This document shows positions 24,894 to 30,638 of a stretch of 30,638 nt of DNA, one piece after another. A program made the translations under genes and the position numbers. Every line of letters starts with the position of its first letter. Within the stretch, counting starts at the first letter, position 1. Origin of the DNA: JBBTDV01 sp038042605 (GTDB taxonomy: Bacteria; Bdellovibrionota; UBA1018). The notes under the pieces were generated by a model. It ran no database searches, was not told the DNA's origin, and worked only from the letters and a program-made list of their open reading frames with translations. The stretch spans positions 1-30,638 of the forward strand of contig CAYHPW010000032.1 in NCBI GenBank assembly GCA_964358645.1, written 5' to 3'.

Positions 24894-26164
24894 GCCTCTC
24901 ATATCAAACGTTGCTCATGATCGTCCCCCTGCTTCTTCTTATAGAAGGTTTTTTCTCAGGATCAGAAATAGCACTGCTATCCGCAGACAAACTCATGCTT
25001 AGAAAACTAGCCCGCCAGGGAAACAAAGGAGCCAGGAACGCGCTTGATCTGACCAAGCATCCGGAACGCATCCTATCAACAACACTGCTGATGACGAGTA
25101 TTTGCGTGATCAGCATTTCAGTCTTAATCGCTCTTTACTTTATAAACAAATCCTCGGGCCACGCGGACCTGCTGGCGGTTGTCGTAACATCGCCGGTGGT
25201 GGTGATATTCGGCGAGCTACTCCCAAAAACATTATATCAACGGCATTCAACCAAGATCGCGCCATTGGTAGCACAGATCGTAAATTGGACATATTGGGCG
25301 TTTTTTCCTGTAACCATTTTACTCTCCTCTTATACAGTACGACTTGCCAAGGTGATCGGGCCCATAGAAGAGCTCCTAGCCGGCAAACACCGGACCACGC
25401 GCGAAGAACTCCGCTCACTCCTTTCATACAGCAAAAGGGAATCTGAAATAAAAAGCAGCGAGAAAAAAATCTTAAAGCGCATCTTTGACTTCAAGGATTC
25501 CGAGGCTAAACATGCCCTCATTCCTCTGGTGCGGGTCGAGGCCATAGAGGAGTTAACAACCGTGCGTGAAGCGCTTGAAAAATTTGATCGCCACCGTCAT
25601 GCGAGGATGCCAGTTTATTCAAAGCGGGTTGACAATATAATCGGGGTTCTTGAATCTGCAGACCTAATGATCGTAACGGACATCGAGCAACCTGTGCGGG
25701 CCTTCATAAGTCCCGCGCGCTATGTGGCAGAAACCCAAGCGCTGGATGACCTGCTTCAGGAAATGCACAAGGAAGATAATGAAATGGTTGTCGTGGTCGA
25801 CGAATACGGCGGCGCCGTTGGCATACTGACCTTCGAAGATATAGTTGAGGAAATCGTCGGCGAAATCAGTGACGAATTTGATTCTGACACAACATTGTTC
25901 AAGACTATTTCAAACTCAAGCTGGCTGGTTCAAGCACGGATGGAAGTTCAGCAGGTAAACGAAAACCTGAGGGTCGATCTACCATCAGGTGATTATGAAA
26001 CCATCGGTGGATTCCTACTACAGCAATTCGGCCGCATCCCGGAACAAGGCGATGAATTGTTCTTCAACACGCCGGTCGGCTTATTGAAATTCACCGTCAA
26101 AAAAGCGACAGAACGGCAAGTGGAAGCTATCCAACTGGATATTATAGAAAGCAAAGCTACCTAA
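24890..26164 (+). CDS. CNNM/CorB-family transporter with CBS pair and CorC_HlyC domain
   Basis: The 424-residue protein has the complete hemolysin-C/CorB architecture: DUF21 membrane domain (about 1-165; GFFSGSEIALLSADKLMLRK and SPVVVIFGELLPKTLYQRH), CBS pair (~210-320; HALIPLVRVEAIEEL, HARMPVYSKRVDNIIGVL and MVVVVDEYGGAVGILTFEDIVEEIVGEI) and CorC_HlyC domain (~335-420; YETIGGFLLQQFGRIPEQGD). Characterised relatives move or sense Mg2+. The ATG lies in the ATGA overlap with the shorter paralog. The hemolysin name in databases is historical. Confidence 0.9.
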   Translation: MSLSYQTLLMIVPLLLLIEGFFSGSEIALLSADKLMLRKLARQGNKGARNALDLTKHPERILSTTLLMTSICVISISVLIALYFINKSSGHADLLAVVVTSPVVVIFGELLPKTLYQRHSTKIAPLVAQIVNWTYWAFFPVTILLSSYTVRLAKVIGPIEELLAGKHRTTREELRSLLSYSKRESEIKSSEKKILKRIFDFKDSEAKHALIPLVRVEAIEELTTVREALEKFDRHRHARMPVYSKRVDNIIGVLESADLMIVTDIEQPVRAFISPARYVAETQALDDLLQEMHKEDNEMVVVVDEYGGAVGILTFEDIVEEIVGEISDEFDSDTTLFKTISNSSWLVQARMEVQQVNENLRVDLPSGDYETIGGFLLQQFGRIPEQGDELFFNTPVGLLKFTVKKATERQVEAIQLDIIESKAT

Positions 26165-26273
26165 CCGGGCTTAAAAAATGATTACCGACCAATAACGTTG
26201 CCTTATAGCTTTGCATTTTGTCTTTTCAGCACAAAAGAGCTAAAATTCAACTTCAAGAGGGGGAGTTTTTAGA

Positions 26274-26687
26274 ATGGCTAAAACAGTGCTTATTGTCGAT
26301 GACATCCCCTTCGTACGGAAAACACTCACGCAAATATTATCAGATGCGAAGTATCACGTCATCGGCGAGGCCACGGACGGGGCTCAAGCCGTTGAAATGT
26401 ACGCGAAGCTCCATCCCGACATAGTAACGATGGATATTGTAATGCCAAGAATGAGCGGAATAGACGCCACACGCAAGATCGTACAAGCCGACAAAAACGC
26501 CAAAGTAGTAATAATAACCGCGATGGGGCAAGAAAACCTCGTAATGGAAGCAATCAACGCCGGTGCAAAAGATTATGTTTTAAAGCCATTCAGCGCTATC
26601 GACGTCATCCGAACAGTGGAGCGCGTGATAGCTGACGAGCCAGGACAATTCAGCAGGCCAACACCGCGGGAGCAGAGATTGGTCTGA
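26274..26687 (+). CDS. CheY-like single-domain response regulator
   Basis: The 137-residue protein is almost entirely a receiver domain: Asp9 and Asp10 (IVDD), phospho-acceptor Asp54 in VTMDIVMPRMSG, Thr82 in VIITAMG and Lys104 in YVLKPFS. A short tail (~124-137) follows. It has no output domain, so it works through protein contacts as CheY does. A kinase is not encoded nearby. The ATG is preceded by AGAGGGGGAG, a strong ribosome site. The adjacent gene carries a CheC/CheX-like phosphatase motif and may dephosphorylate it. Confidence 0.93.
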   Translation: MAKTVLIVDDIPFVRKTLTQILSDAKYHVIGEATDGAQAVEMYAKLHPDIVTMDIVMPRMSGIDATRKIVQADKNAKVVIITAMGQENLVMEAINAGAKDYVLKPFSAIDVIRTVERVIADEPGQFSRPTPREQRLV

Positions 26688-26728
26688 AGACAGTGGAAAG
26701 TTTTTCACGGAAGGAGAACTCTACGCAT

Positions 26729-27202
26729 ATGAACACTGGAAATAGCATAGACATCCCGCCACTAATAAGCGCGTTGCCAACTGAATTTGAGTTTTACCAC
26801 CTAGGCAATGTCAAACTCAGCCCTGGCGAACCAGTCGAATTCGCGAATCTCGAGAGCCTAGTTGATGACTACTTCGCGATAGCGTTCAGTTTCCTTGGAG
26901 ATTTACGTAGCGTCCTGGTGATTTTATTCGATAGGGATCTTGATGTATCAACATACACCGAAATGGGAAATGTGTTGGCAAGCCAGATAGCCGTACACCT
27001 CAATAAAGAAGAAGGACTCGATGTGATGATATCACCACCGCACGTCCTCAACCCCACTCAGCTTAGAAAACTTCTCGCCTATGGAGCGCCCATAATACGA
27101 AAGAAATACCTGCACTCTCACGGCAACCGTATCGTAACCGTACAGACGCTTTTGATACCAACTCAGGTGACAACAATAGCTGGAGACAAGACAAATGCTT
27201 AA
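26729..27202 (+). CDS. CheX/CheC-like CheY-P phosphatase candidate
   Basis: From ATG 26729 (AAGGAG 12 bases ahead) the product has 157 residues; a GTG at 26693 is an alternative giving 169. The segment STYTEMGN (74-81) then ISPPHV (101-106) matches the (D/S)-x3-E-x2-N-x22-P consensus of CheC/CheX/FliY phosphatases at every fixed position: Ser74, Glu78, Asn81, Pro104. The neighbouring residues (NVLASQIAVHLN, LDVMISPPHVL) fit the family helix and following strand. Only one motif is present, as in CheX. Glu and Asn act on CheY-P in the family. The gene lies 41 bases after the cheY-like gene, so the two probably form a phosphorylation pair. The remote motif match is strong but the call is by eye. 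Confidence 0.65.
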   Translation: MNTGNSIDIPPLISALPTEFEFYHLGNVKLSPGEPVEFANLESLVDDYFAIAFSFLGDLRSVLVILFDRDLDVSTYTEMGNVLASQIAVHLNKEEGLDVMISPPHVLNPTQLRKLLAYGAPIIRKKYLHSHGNRIVTVQTLLIPTQVTTIAGDKTNA

Positions 27203-27512
27203 GACACTAAAAACCTTATTAAAACTTGGGATCTTTGCATCGGCAGTGCTTGTACTTGGAAGCTGGCTCCGGTGGGATGGCAAAACTATTTCAGACCAGA
27301 TAAAGACGAAGCTCTCCCACGCCGAGCTGGGATTTGCCGGGAAAATGCAAAAATGGGCTGGCAAGCTCGAATCTGAAGCTCAAAAAACACTCAATCACCA
27401 GCAGGCTGCCAATTCCTCAGCAACTCACGCGAACACAAGCGATTCATCATCCCCTGAACGCCAGAAGCTTAGGGCATTGATCCACGAGATCGATGGCCCT
27501 CACGAACAGTAG
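27195..27512 (+). CDS. Small single-pass membrane protein
   Basis: The 105-residue protein has one hydrophobic segment (about 8-25, TLLKLGIFASAVLVLGSWL), then a charged, probably helical stretch (~30-70) and a Ser/Asn/Thr-rich linker. Its start overlaps the CheX-like gene end by eight bases and GGAGAC precedes the ATG, so it is likely co-expressed with the response-regulator pair. No family is recognised. It ends 20 bases before the stop of a convergent gene. Confidence 0.6.
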   Translation: MLKTLKTLLKLGIFASAVLVLGSWLRWDGKTISDQIKTKLSHAELGFAGKMQKWAGKLESEAQKTLNHQQAANSSATHANTSDSSSPERQKLRALIHEIDGPHEQ

Positions 27513-27532
27513 CTATAACCCTGGTTAAATTT

Positions 27533-27748
27533 TTACCGGGCTACACCTGACTTAACGCTTTTAGCGGCGTCTTGCGGTTCATCAGTATTTGAAAGCCTCT
27601 TGGCTGCCCTAGATTCACATCTTATCGATGCCGGTGGCGTTTGTGATACCTTCTTTTCGCCGATAGACGTTTGTGAAGATCCATCATCCGCAACCGCACT
27701 CAAGGCAAACAGCGGGCTAAACAACATTAACAAAAACAGCTTTTTCAT
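27533..27748 (-). CDS. Small secreted protein
   Basis: The 71-residue product starts with a clean signal peptide (MKKLFLLMLFSPLFALSAVA, cleavage expected before DDGSS). The remaining ~50 residues are polar with a single Cys and no recognisable domain. A strong ribosome site (TGAGGAG, five bases before ATG) supports it as a real gene despite its length. Function unknown. Confidence 0.6.
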   Translation of the reverse strand: MKKLFLLMLFSPLFALSAVADDGSSQTSIGEKKVSQTPPASIRCESRAAKRLSNTDEPQDAAKSVKSGVAR

Positions 27749-28003
27749 ATCTACTCCTCAACTCTGCTAATTCAACTGTACATAGCACCATATATCGTTA
27801 TGACTACACCAACATGGCGCTCACCAGGTAACTAGTGCAACCGTGGTGCCATGTTTTGACACAGTCATGGCACAGCCGTGGCGTGACGATAAGCCTATGC
27901 TATCATTCAAAAATCCTGGCCGCGCGCTAATTGTATATATTATTAATTTAAAAAACAAAGGGGATGCTGGATAAAGCAGCTGTCAAAAAATTGTACAGCA
28001 TGC
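27749..28003. other. Non-coding interval between the small secreted gene and HU
   Basis: No gene is supported in this stretch; with the HU terminator the gap is about 320 bases. It holds a perfect 8-bp inverted repeat, GTGCCATG (27846-27853) and CATGGCAC (27866-27873), ~100 bases upstream of the small secreted gene. ATGCTG (27965-27970) and CAGCAT (27996-28001) pair near the HU terminator. The AT-rich stretch at 27930-27957 could hold a promoter. Confidence 0.4.
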
Positions 28004-28045
28004 AAAAAAAACCCGCACCCTGGTGATTGATTCCTAAGGTGCGGG
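28004..28045 (-). terminator. Rho-independent terminator of the HU gene
   Basis: On the minus strand CCCGCACC (28045-28038) pairs with GGTGCGGG (28019-28012) around an 18-base loop and is followed at once by eight U (28011-28004). It lies about 27 bases after the HU stop. This is the strongest terminator in the window. Confidence 0.9.
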
Positions 28046-28072
28046 CCTAATACTTTAATACTTAAAACTAGC

Positions 28073-28345
28073 TTATCTTACTGCATCCTTGAATTCACGC
28101 CCAGGACGGAACTTCGGCACCGTCATAGCTGGGATCTTGATTTCCTTACCGGTCTGCGGGTTGCGTCCCACGCGGGCCTTACGTTTAGTCTTCGTGAATG
28201 TCCCAAATCCGATTAACGTGACATCGTCACCTTTCTTGATGCTCTTCTTGATCGTGTCAAGAGCGGCGTTAAGAGTCGTTTCGGTTTCAACTTTTGTTTG
28301 CTTGGTCAGTTTTGCCACAGCTTCAATCAATTGAGCCTTATTCAT
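28073..28345 (-). CDS. HU-family DNA-binding protein
   Basis: The 90-residue protein is the standard length for HU. It opens with MNKAQLIEAVAKLT, has the VTLIGFGTF turn and the GRNPQTGKEIKIPA arm whose Pro intercalates into DNA, and ends in FRPGREFKDAV. HU dimers bend and compact DNA. A clear AAGGAG lies 11 bases before the ATG and a strong terminator follows, so this is probably a single-gene, highly expressed unit. Confidence 0.96.
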   Translation of the reverse strand: MNKAQLIEAVAKLTKQTKVETETTLNAALDTIKKSIKKGDDVTLIGFGTFTKTKRKARVGRNPQTGKEIKIPAMTVPKFRPGREFKDAVR

Positions 28346-28524
28346 TTTACGTCTATCTCCTTTTTATTTTAAATAATTCTGGCACTTTTTATCGAGCAAC
28401 TCTATTTGCTTTGCGACAGCCAGATACCAACCTCCGCTCGTCTAGCCATGCGACCAGCCAGCTAGCGGCATTGACGATGCGATGATGTCCAATGTAAGGC
28501 CGCCTGTCAATGCAACATTTGCTT

Positions 28525-29004
28525 TTAAGTATTTTTTTTTCTTAGATCGCACAAAGTCGACCGACTTAAAAACCGCACCAGAAGCTGAAGGGTCGCCTTG
28601 TTGGTTTTGTATGACAACATCCGCTCGGCTTCCATGGCTGAAGTCCAGCAATACGAGCTATGCTCACCTTGATCAATCGTTATTGGCGGTGGGGCGCCGC
28701 CCTTCAAACCGCTAGACTCAAGCGCGTAGCAGTACTCATGAAACGTCGTCCCACTCTTGTCATAAATAAAATCATAATCTAGCGGAATCAGTTTCTTGCA
28801 AAACTTCAACCCAGTTTCCTCGACCGCCTCTCTGAGCGCGGCATCGCGAAGTGTCTCACCCGGTTCAACCGATCCAGTGACGGGCTGCCAAAAGCTCCCA
28901 CGCTCTGGCCGCGTCAGCAGCAAAAGAACATAAGTGTTTTTTTTTAACCCCCGATAGAAAATCCAAACCTGCACCTTTTTGCGTGCTTTTAGCCCGGCTG
29001 CCAT
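28525..29004 (-). CDS. Nudix hydrolase (dihydroneopterin-triphosphate pyrophosphatase-like)
   Basis: The 159-residue protein has a complete Nudix box GSVEPGETLRDAALREAVEETGL (about 44-66), fitting GX5EX7REUXEEXGU. The surrounding VQVWIFYRG, LLLTRPERGSFWQPVTG and CWTSAMEA segments fit the NudB/FolQ-like group that removes pyrophosphate from dATP or dihydroneopterin triphosphate. Substrate is not settled by motif alone. No ribosome site is visible; the ATG at 29004 sits in the loop of a hairpin. The lipoprotein metalloprotease gene ends 36 bases upstream on the same strand. Confidence 0.85.
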   Translation of the reverse strand: MAAGLKARKKVQVWIFYRGLKKNTYVLLLLTRPERGSFWQPVTGSVEPGETLRDAALREAVEETGLKFCKKLIPLDYDFIYDKSGTTFHEYCYALESSGLKGGAPPPITIDQGEHSSYCWTSAMEAERMLSYKTNKATLQLLVRFLSRSTLCDLRKKNT

Positions 29005-29032
29005 ATGCTAAGAGTATGACAAACAGCCGGGC
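28992..29032 (-). promoter_or_regulatory. Hairpin enclosing the Nudix start codon
   Basis: GCCCGGCTG (28992-29000) and CAGCCGGGC (29024-29032) are perfect 9-bp complements. CATA and TATG add four more pairs in the loop. In the minus-strand RNA the ATG (29004-29002) lies inside the structure and codons 2-5 form its 3' arm. No U-run follows, so it is not a normal terminator. It may limit translation, or mean that the real start lies further in. Confidence 0.55.
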
Positions 29033-29040
29033 ATGTCGCG

Positions 29041-29769
29041 CTAGAAAAGTTCAGACTGGTCACAGATATGGACTACCTCACGGTCCGCTGCTCTAGCAGA
29101 AATCGACAGCGCTGCCCATGTGAATAGCTCATTTTGGTAGTAATCATAGTTATTAATGTACGTTGAGCTGCTCATGATGACTGGATACATGATGGACGCG
29201 TACGCACCGGTGGAGAGCGAATCCGATCTGTGCCCACGGTAGAGCACGCAGTGACCAAGCTCGTGATGCATTAGGAGTTCACGTTGCGTATCGGACACGC
29301 TATCCCAGAAATCAGGATCCAGCGTTACGCGGCGAATACTCACGCCACTTTCACAAAGACCTATTACATATGCTCCATAATAATCGAGGCTGGAAAGCCG
29401 GATATCAAGCTTCGGGTTATCCATTTCCGGTAGCACATCCGTCTCCTGAGTTTTTGCATCATCTACGAACTTAACGACGTATCGTTCGAGTTCTGCTGGC
29501 CCCGTATAGAGTTGGCCATAAGTAGGTGTAGGCGACGGTGAGGGCGATGGAGTAGGACTAGGTGAAGGTGAAGGTGTCGGGGTTGGCGATGGAGTCGGCG
29601 TGGGTTCTGGCGAAGGCGACTCGGTTGGCGATGGTTCCGGTGTCTGAACAGGAGGATCTTTTATCCAATCATCAACCAATGATTGCTTGAAATTTTCATC
29701 GCTTGCGTTGCAAGCGGACAGCATAAGGGCCAAAAGGGCACATGTTCCCGATAAATTCATACTCCTCAT
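29041..29769 (-). CDS. Lipoprotein zinc metalloprotease with Pro-rich linker
   Basis: The 242-residue protein has a lipoprotein signal with lipobox LSAC (Cys20). A linker of alternating Pro with Ser/Thr (about 43-83) likely holds the catalytic domain away from the membrane. The catalytic part contains HELGHCVLYRGH (169-180), a zinc motif with His169, Glu170, His173 and His180, and SIMYP (192-196) that can serve as a Met-turn. The third His is one residue later than in HExxHxxGxxH metzincins. The role is likely proteolysis at the cell surface or periplasm. Two starts are possible (ATG 29769 after TGGAGG, or ATG 29760 after GAGGAG); both keep the signal. Confidence 0.75.
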   Translation of the reverse strand: MRSMNLSGTCALLALMLSACNASDENFKQSLVDDWIKDPPVQTPEPSPTESPSPEPTPTPSPTPTPSPSPSPTPSPSPSPTPTYGQLYTGPAELERYVVKFVDDAKTQETDVLPEMDNPKLDIRLSSLDYYGAYVIGLCESGVSIRRVTLDPDFWDSVSDTQRELLMHHELGHCVLYRGHRSDSLSTGAYASIMYPVIMSSSTYINNYDYYQNELFTWAALSISARAADREVVHICDQSELF

Positions 29770-29845
29770 ACAACCTCCATGTTCGATTTTTATTTATCTC
29801 TTAAGTTGTACGGACCGGGCCGCACTAAGGTGTCAAAATTTTTTT

Positions 29846-29875
29846 TGATTTTTTTAACAGCATTCATTTATAGTC
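29846..29875 (+). promoter_or_regulatory. Possible promoter of the sigma-factor gene
   Basis: TTGATT and TATAGT are separated by 18 bases, just upstream of the ATG at 29887. If used, the message would have a very short leader. This supports the shorter protein. The match is modest in this AT-rich stretch. Confidence 0.35.
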
Positions 29876-29886
29876 TATATGCTGTG

Positions 29887-30468
29887 ATGTACCGGTTTAA
29901 AAAAAATAACAAAATACCGACCGCGCCCACGATACCGGTTCTTTCCACTCTGATACATGCGTTCCAGAATGGTGAGCAACAGGCGTTCTCGGAGATTTAC
30001 AACAGGTATTCCAATCCGATTTTAAAATACGTCTTAAGGCATACGCGTGACACCGAGATTGCGCAGGACTTGACACAGGAAATATTTTTTAAAATATTCC
30101 GTTTCAGATCCTCGTACCGACCGGAGCATGGTTTTTCCACCTGGATCTGGACCATCGCTAAGAACACCATATTCGATGCACTTAGAAAAAAACCAGCAGC
30201 GACCATCGATATACCAGCGGACGATTTACCGTCACCAAGACCGGATGCAGAAAAAGTACTTGAAAGAAAAACCCAGTGGCGCAGCCTGCTCCGTGCGCTG
30301 AAAAAACTGACGTCGCCGCAAAGAAAAGTCGTATGGATGAGGATTGTGTATGAGTTGCCTTACAATGAAATCGCAAAAAGGCTTGACGTAAGCATTTCCG
30401 CCGTCAAGTGCCTAGCCTACCGCTCAAAGCGCGCACTCGGCGAGATAGAAAACGCCATAATATTATAA
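29887..30468 (+). CDS. ECF-like RNA polymerase sigma factor
   Basis: From ATG 29887 the protein has 193 residues. Sigma region 2 is clear (AFSEIYNRYSNPILKYVLRHTRD, DLTQEIFFKIF, STWIWTIAKNTIFDALRKK) and so is region 4 (LTSPQRKVVWMRIVYELPYNEIAKRLDVSISAVKCLAYRSKRAL). ECF factors guide RNA polymerase to stress or envelope promoters. The frame is open back to an ATG at 29779, but that extension (with a hydrophobic stretch KFFLIFLTAFIYSLYAV) would begin only nine bases from the divergent lipoprotein start and has no ribosome site. A TTGATT/TATAGT promoter-like pair with 18-base spacing lies before 29887. No anti-sigma gene is adjacent on the visible side. Confidence 0.85.
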   Translation: MYRFKKNNKIPTAPTIPVLSTLIHAFQNGEQQAFSEIYNRYSNPILKYVLRHTRDTEIAQDLTQEIFFKIFRFRSSYRPEHGFSTWIWTIAKNTIFDALRKKPAATIDIPADDLPSPRPDAEKVLERKTQWRSLLRALKKLTSPQRKVVWMRIVYELPYNEIAKRLDVSISAVKCLAYRSKRALGEIENAIIL

Positions 30469-30501
30469 ATATTCTGCCAAATCAGCATGGCAGTTTGATT
30501 A

Positions 30502-30638
30502 TTATCCCGCGCGATAATACCGCACGCTGCGCCCCGCCCCTTGCCGCTGTACCAGCTTAAGCTCTAATAGCCGTCCCAAAATCTGCCGTGACTTTGACAC
30601 CCGTTTTCGCGAGTGCGTTGTAATTAAAGGAGAATCTG
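30502..30638 (-). CDS. C-terminal end of a winged-helix protein (partial, runs off the window)
   Basis: The last 44 codons of a minus-strand gene are visible, ending at TAA (30502-30504). They read as a recognition helix and wing: SKSRQILGRLLELKLVQRQG then GRSVRYYRAG. This is the pattern of a winged-helix such as the C-terminal one in some Fic-family proteins or of MarR/DeoR-type repressors. The parent family cannot be named from this part. A related scrap lies at the left end of the window. Confidence 0.5.
   Translation of the reverse strand, partial: DSPLITTHSRKRVSKSRQILGRLLELKLVQRQGAGRSVRYYRAG

Noticed and set aside
27513..27545. Bidirectional terminator between the membrane-protein gene and the small secreted gene
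   Set aside because: A bulged CCCTGGT/ACCGGG stem exists, but the T-run lies in the loop and not after the stem on either strand.
27965..28027. 20-codon plus-strand frame after AAAGGGG
   Set aside because: The purine run touches the ATG with no spacing, and the frame runs into the HU terminator.
28442..28651. Minus-strand 69-residue reading frame overlapping the end of the Nudix gene
   Set aside because: It lies largely in another frame of the Nudix coding region, has no ribosome site and no recognisable domain.
29520..29645. GGYGAWGG-type simple repeat as a possible non-coding satellite
   Set aside because: It is the coding sequence of the Pro/Ser/Thr linker in the lipoprotein protease.

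Overview
The window looks like chromosomal DNA from a Gram-negative bacterium of mixed, roughly balanced base composition. Many predicted products carry lipoprotein or secretion signals, and there is a TolC-like outer-membrane protein, a Lon protease, an HU protein and a CheY-type regulator. The long Ig/LamG and RCC1 surface lipoproteins and the small lipoproteins with a FixH/YtkA-like partner suggest the Bdellovibrionota / former Deltaproteobacteria. That assignment is an inference from gene style only; no rRNA or tRNA gene is visible.

Layout. 1-763: remnant of a toxin-antitoxin pair (intact XRE antitoxin, frameshifted RelE/HigB-like toxin). 884-2533: a secreted protein, probably an alpha/alpha-toroid carbohydrate-active enzyme with a beta-rich C-terminus. 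2519-5406 (minus): a tightly packed four-gene envelope operon (FixH/YtkA-like protein, lipoprotein, TolC-like protein, lipoprotein). 5526-7141 (plus): a NodI/NodJ-like ABC-2 exporter divergent from it. 7176-15086: two very large divergent lipoproteins, one with Ig-like and two LamG domains, the other with Ig-like domains and 13 RCC1 repeats; both contain recent internal duplications. 15097-18367 (minus): a defence or accessory block with a DUF4143-type ATPase, a truncated second ATPase and a complete AbiEi/AbiEii type IV toxin-antitoxin pair with an AT-rich, palindrome-rich upstream region. 18535-21156: a secreted protein with a C-terminal WD40-like propeller and an N-terminal part that faintly resembles a caspase fold. 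21338-27512 (plus): core-type genes: lon, two tandem CNNM/CorB-family genes, cheY, a CheX/CheC-like protein and a small membrane protein. 27533-29769 (minus): a small secreted protein, HU with a strong terminator, a Nudix hydrolase whose start codon lies inside a long hairpin, and a lipoprotein metalloprotease with a Pro/Thr/Ser linker. 29887-30468 (plus): an ECF-like sigma factor. 30502-30638 (minus): the C-terminal end of a winged-helix protein, related in sequence to a scrap at the left end of the window.

Points that stand out most: the CheY neighbour with a full (D/S)-x3-E-x2-N-x22-P phosphatase motif; the putative caspase-like/WD40 secreted protein; exact 507-bp and 160-bp duplications in the surface proteins; the fused ATPase relic next to AbiE; and hairpins abutting the lon and Nudix translation starts. 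No CRISPR array, insertion sequence, integrase or transposase was recognised.
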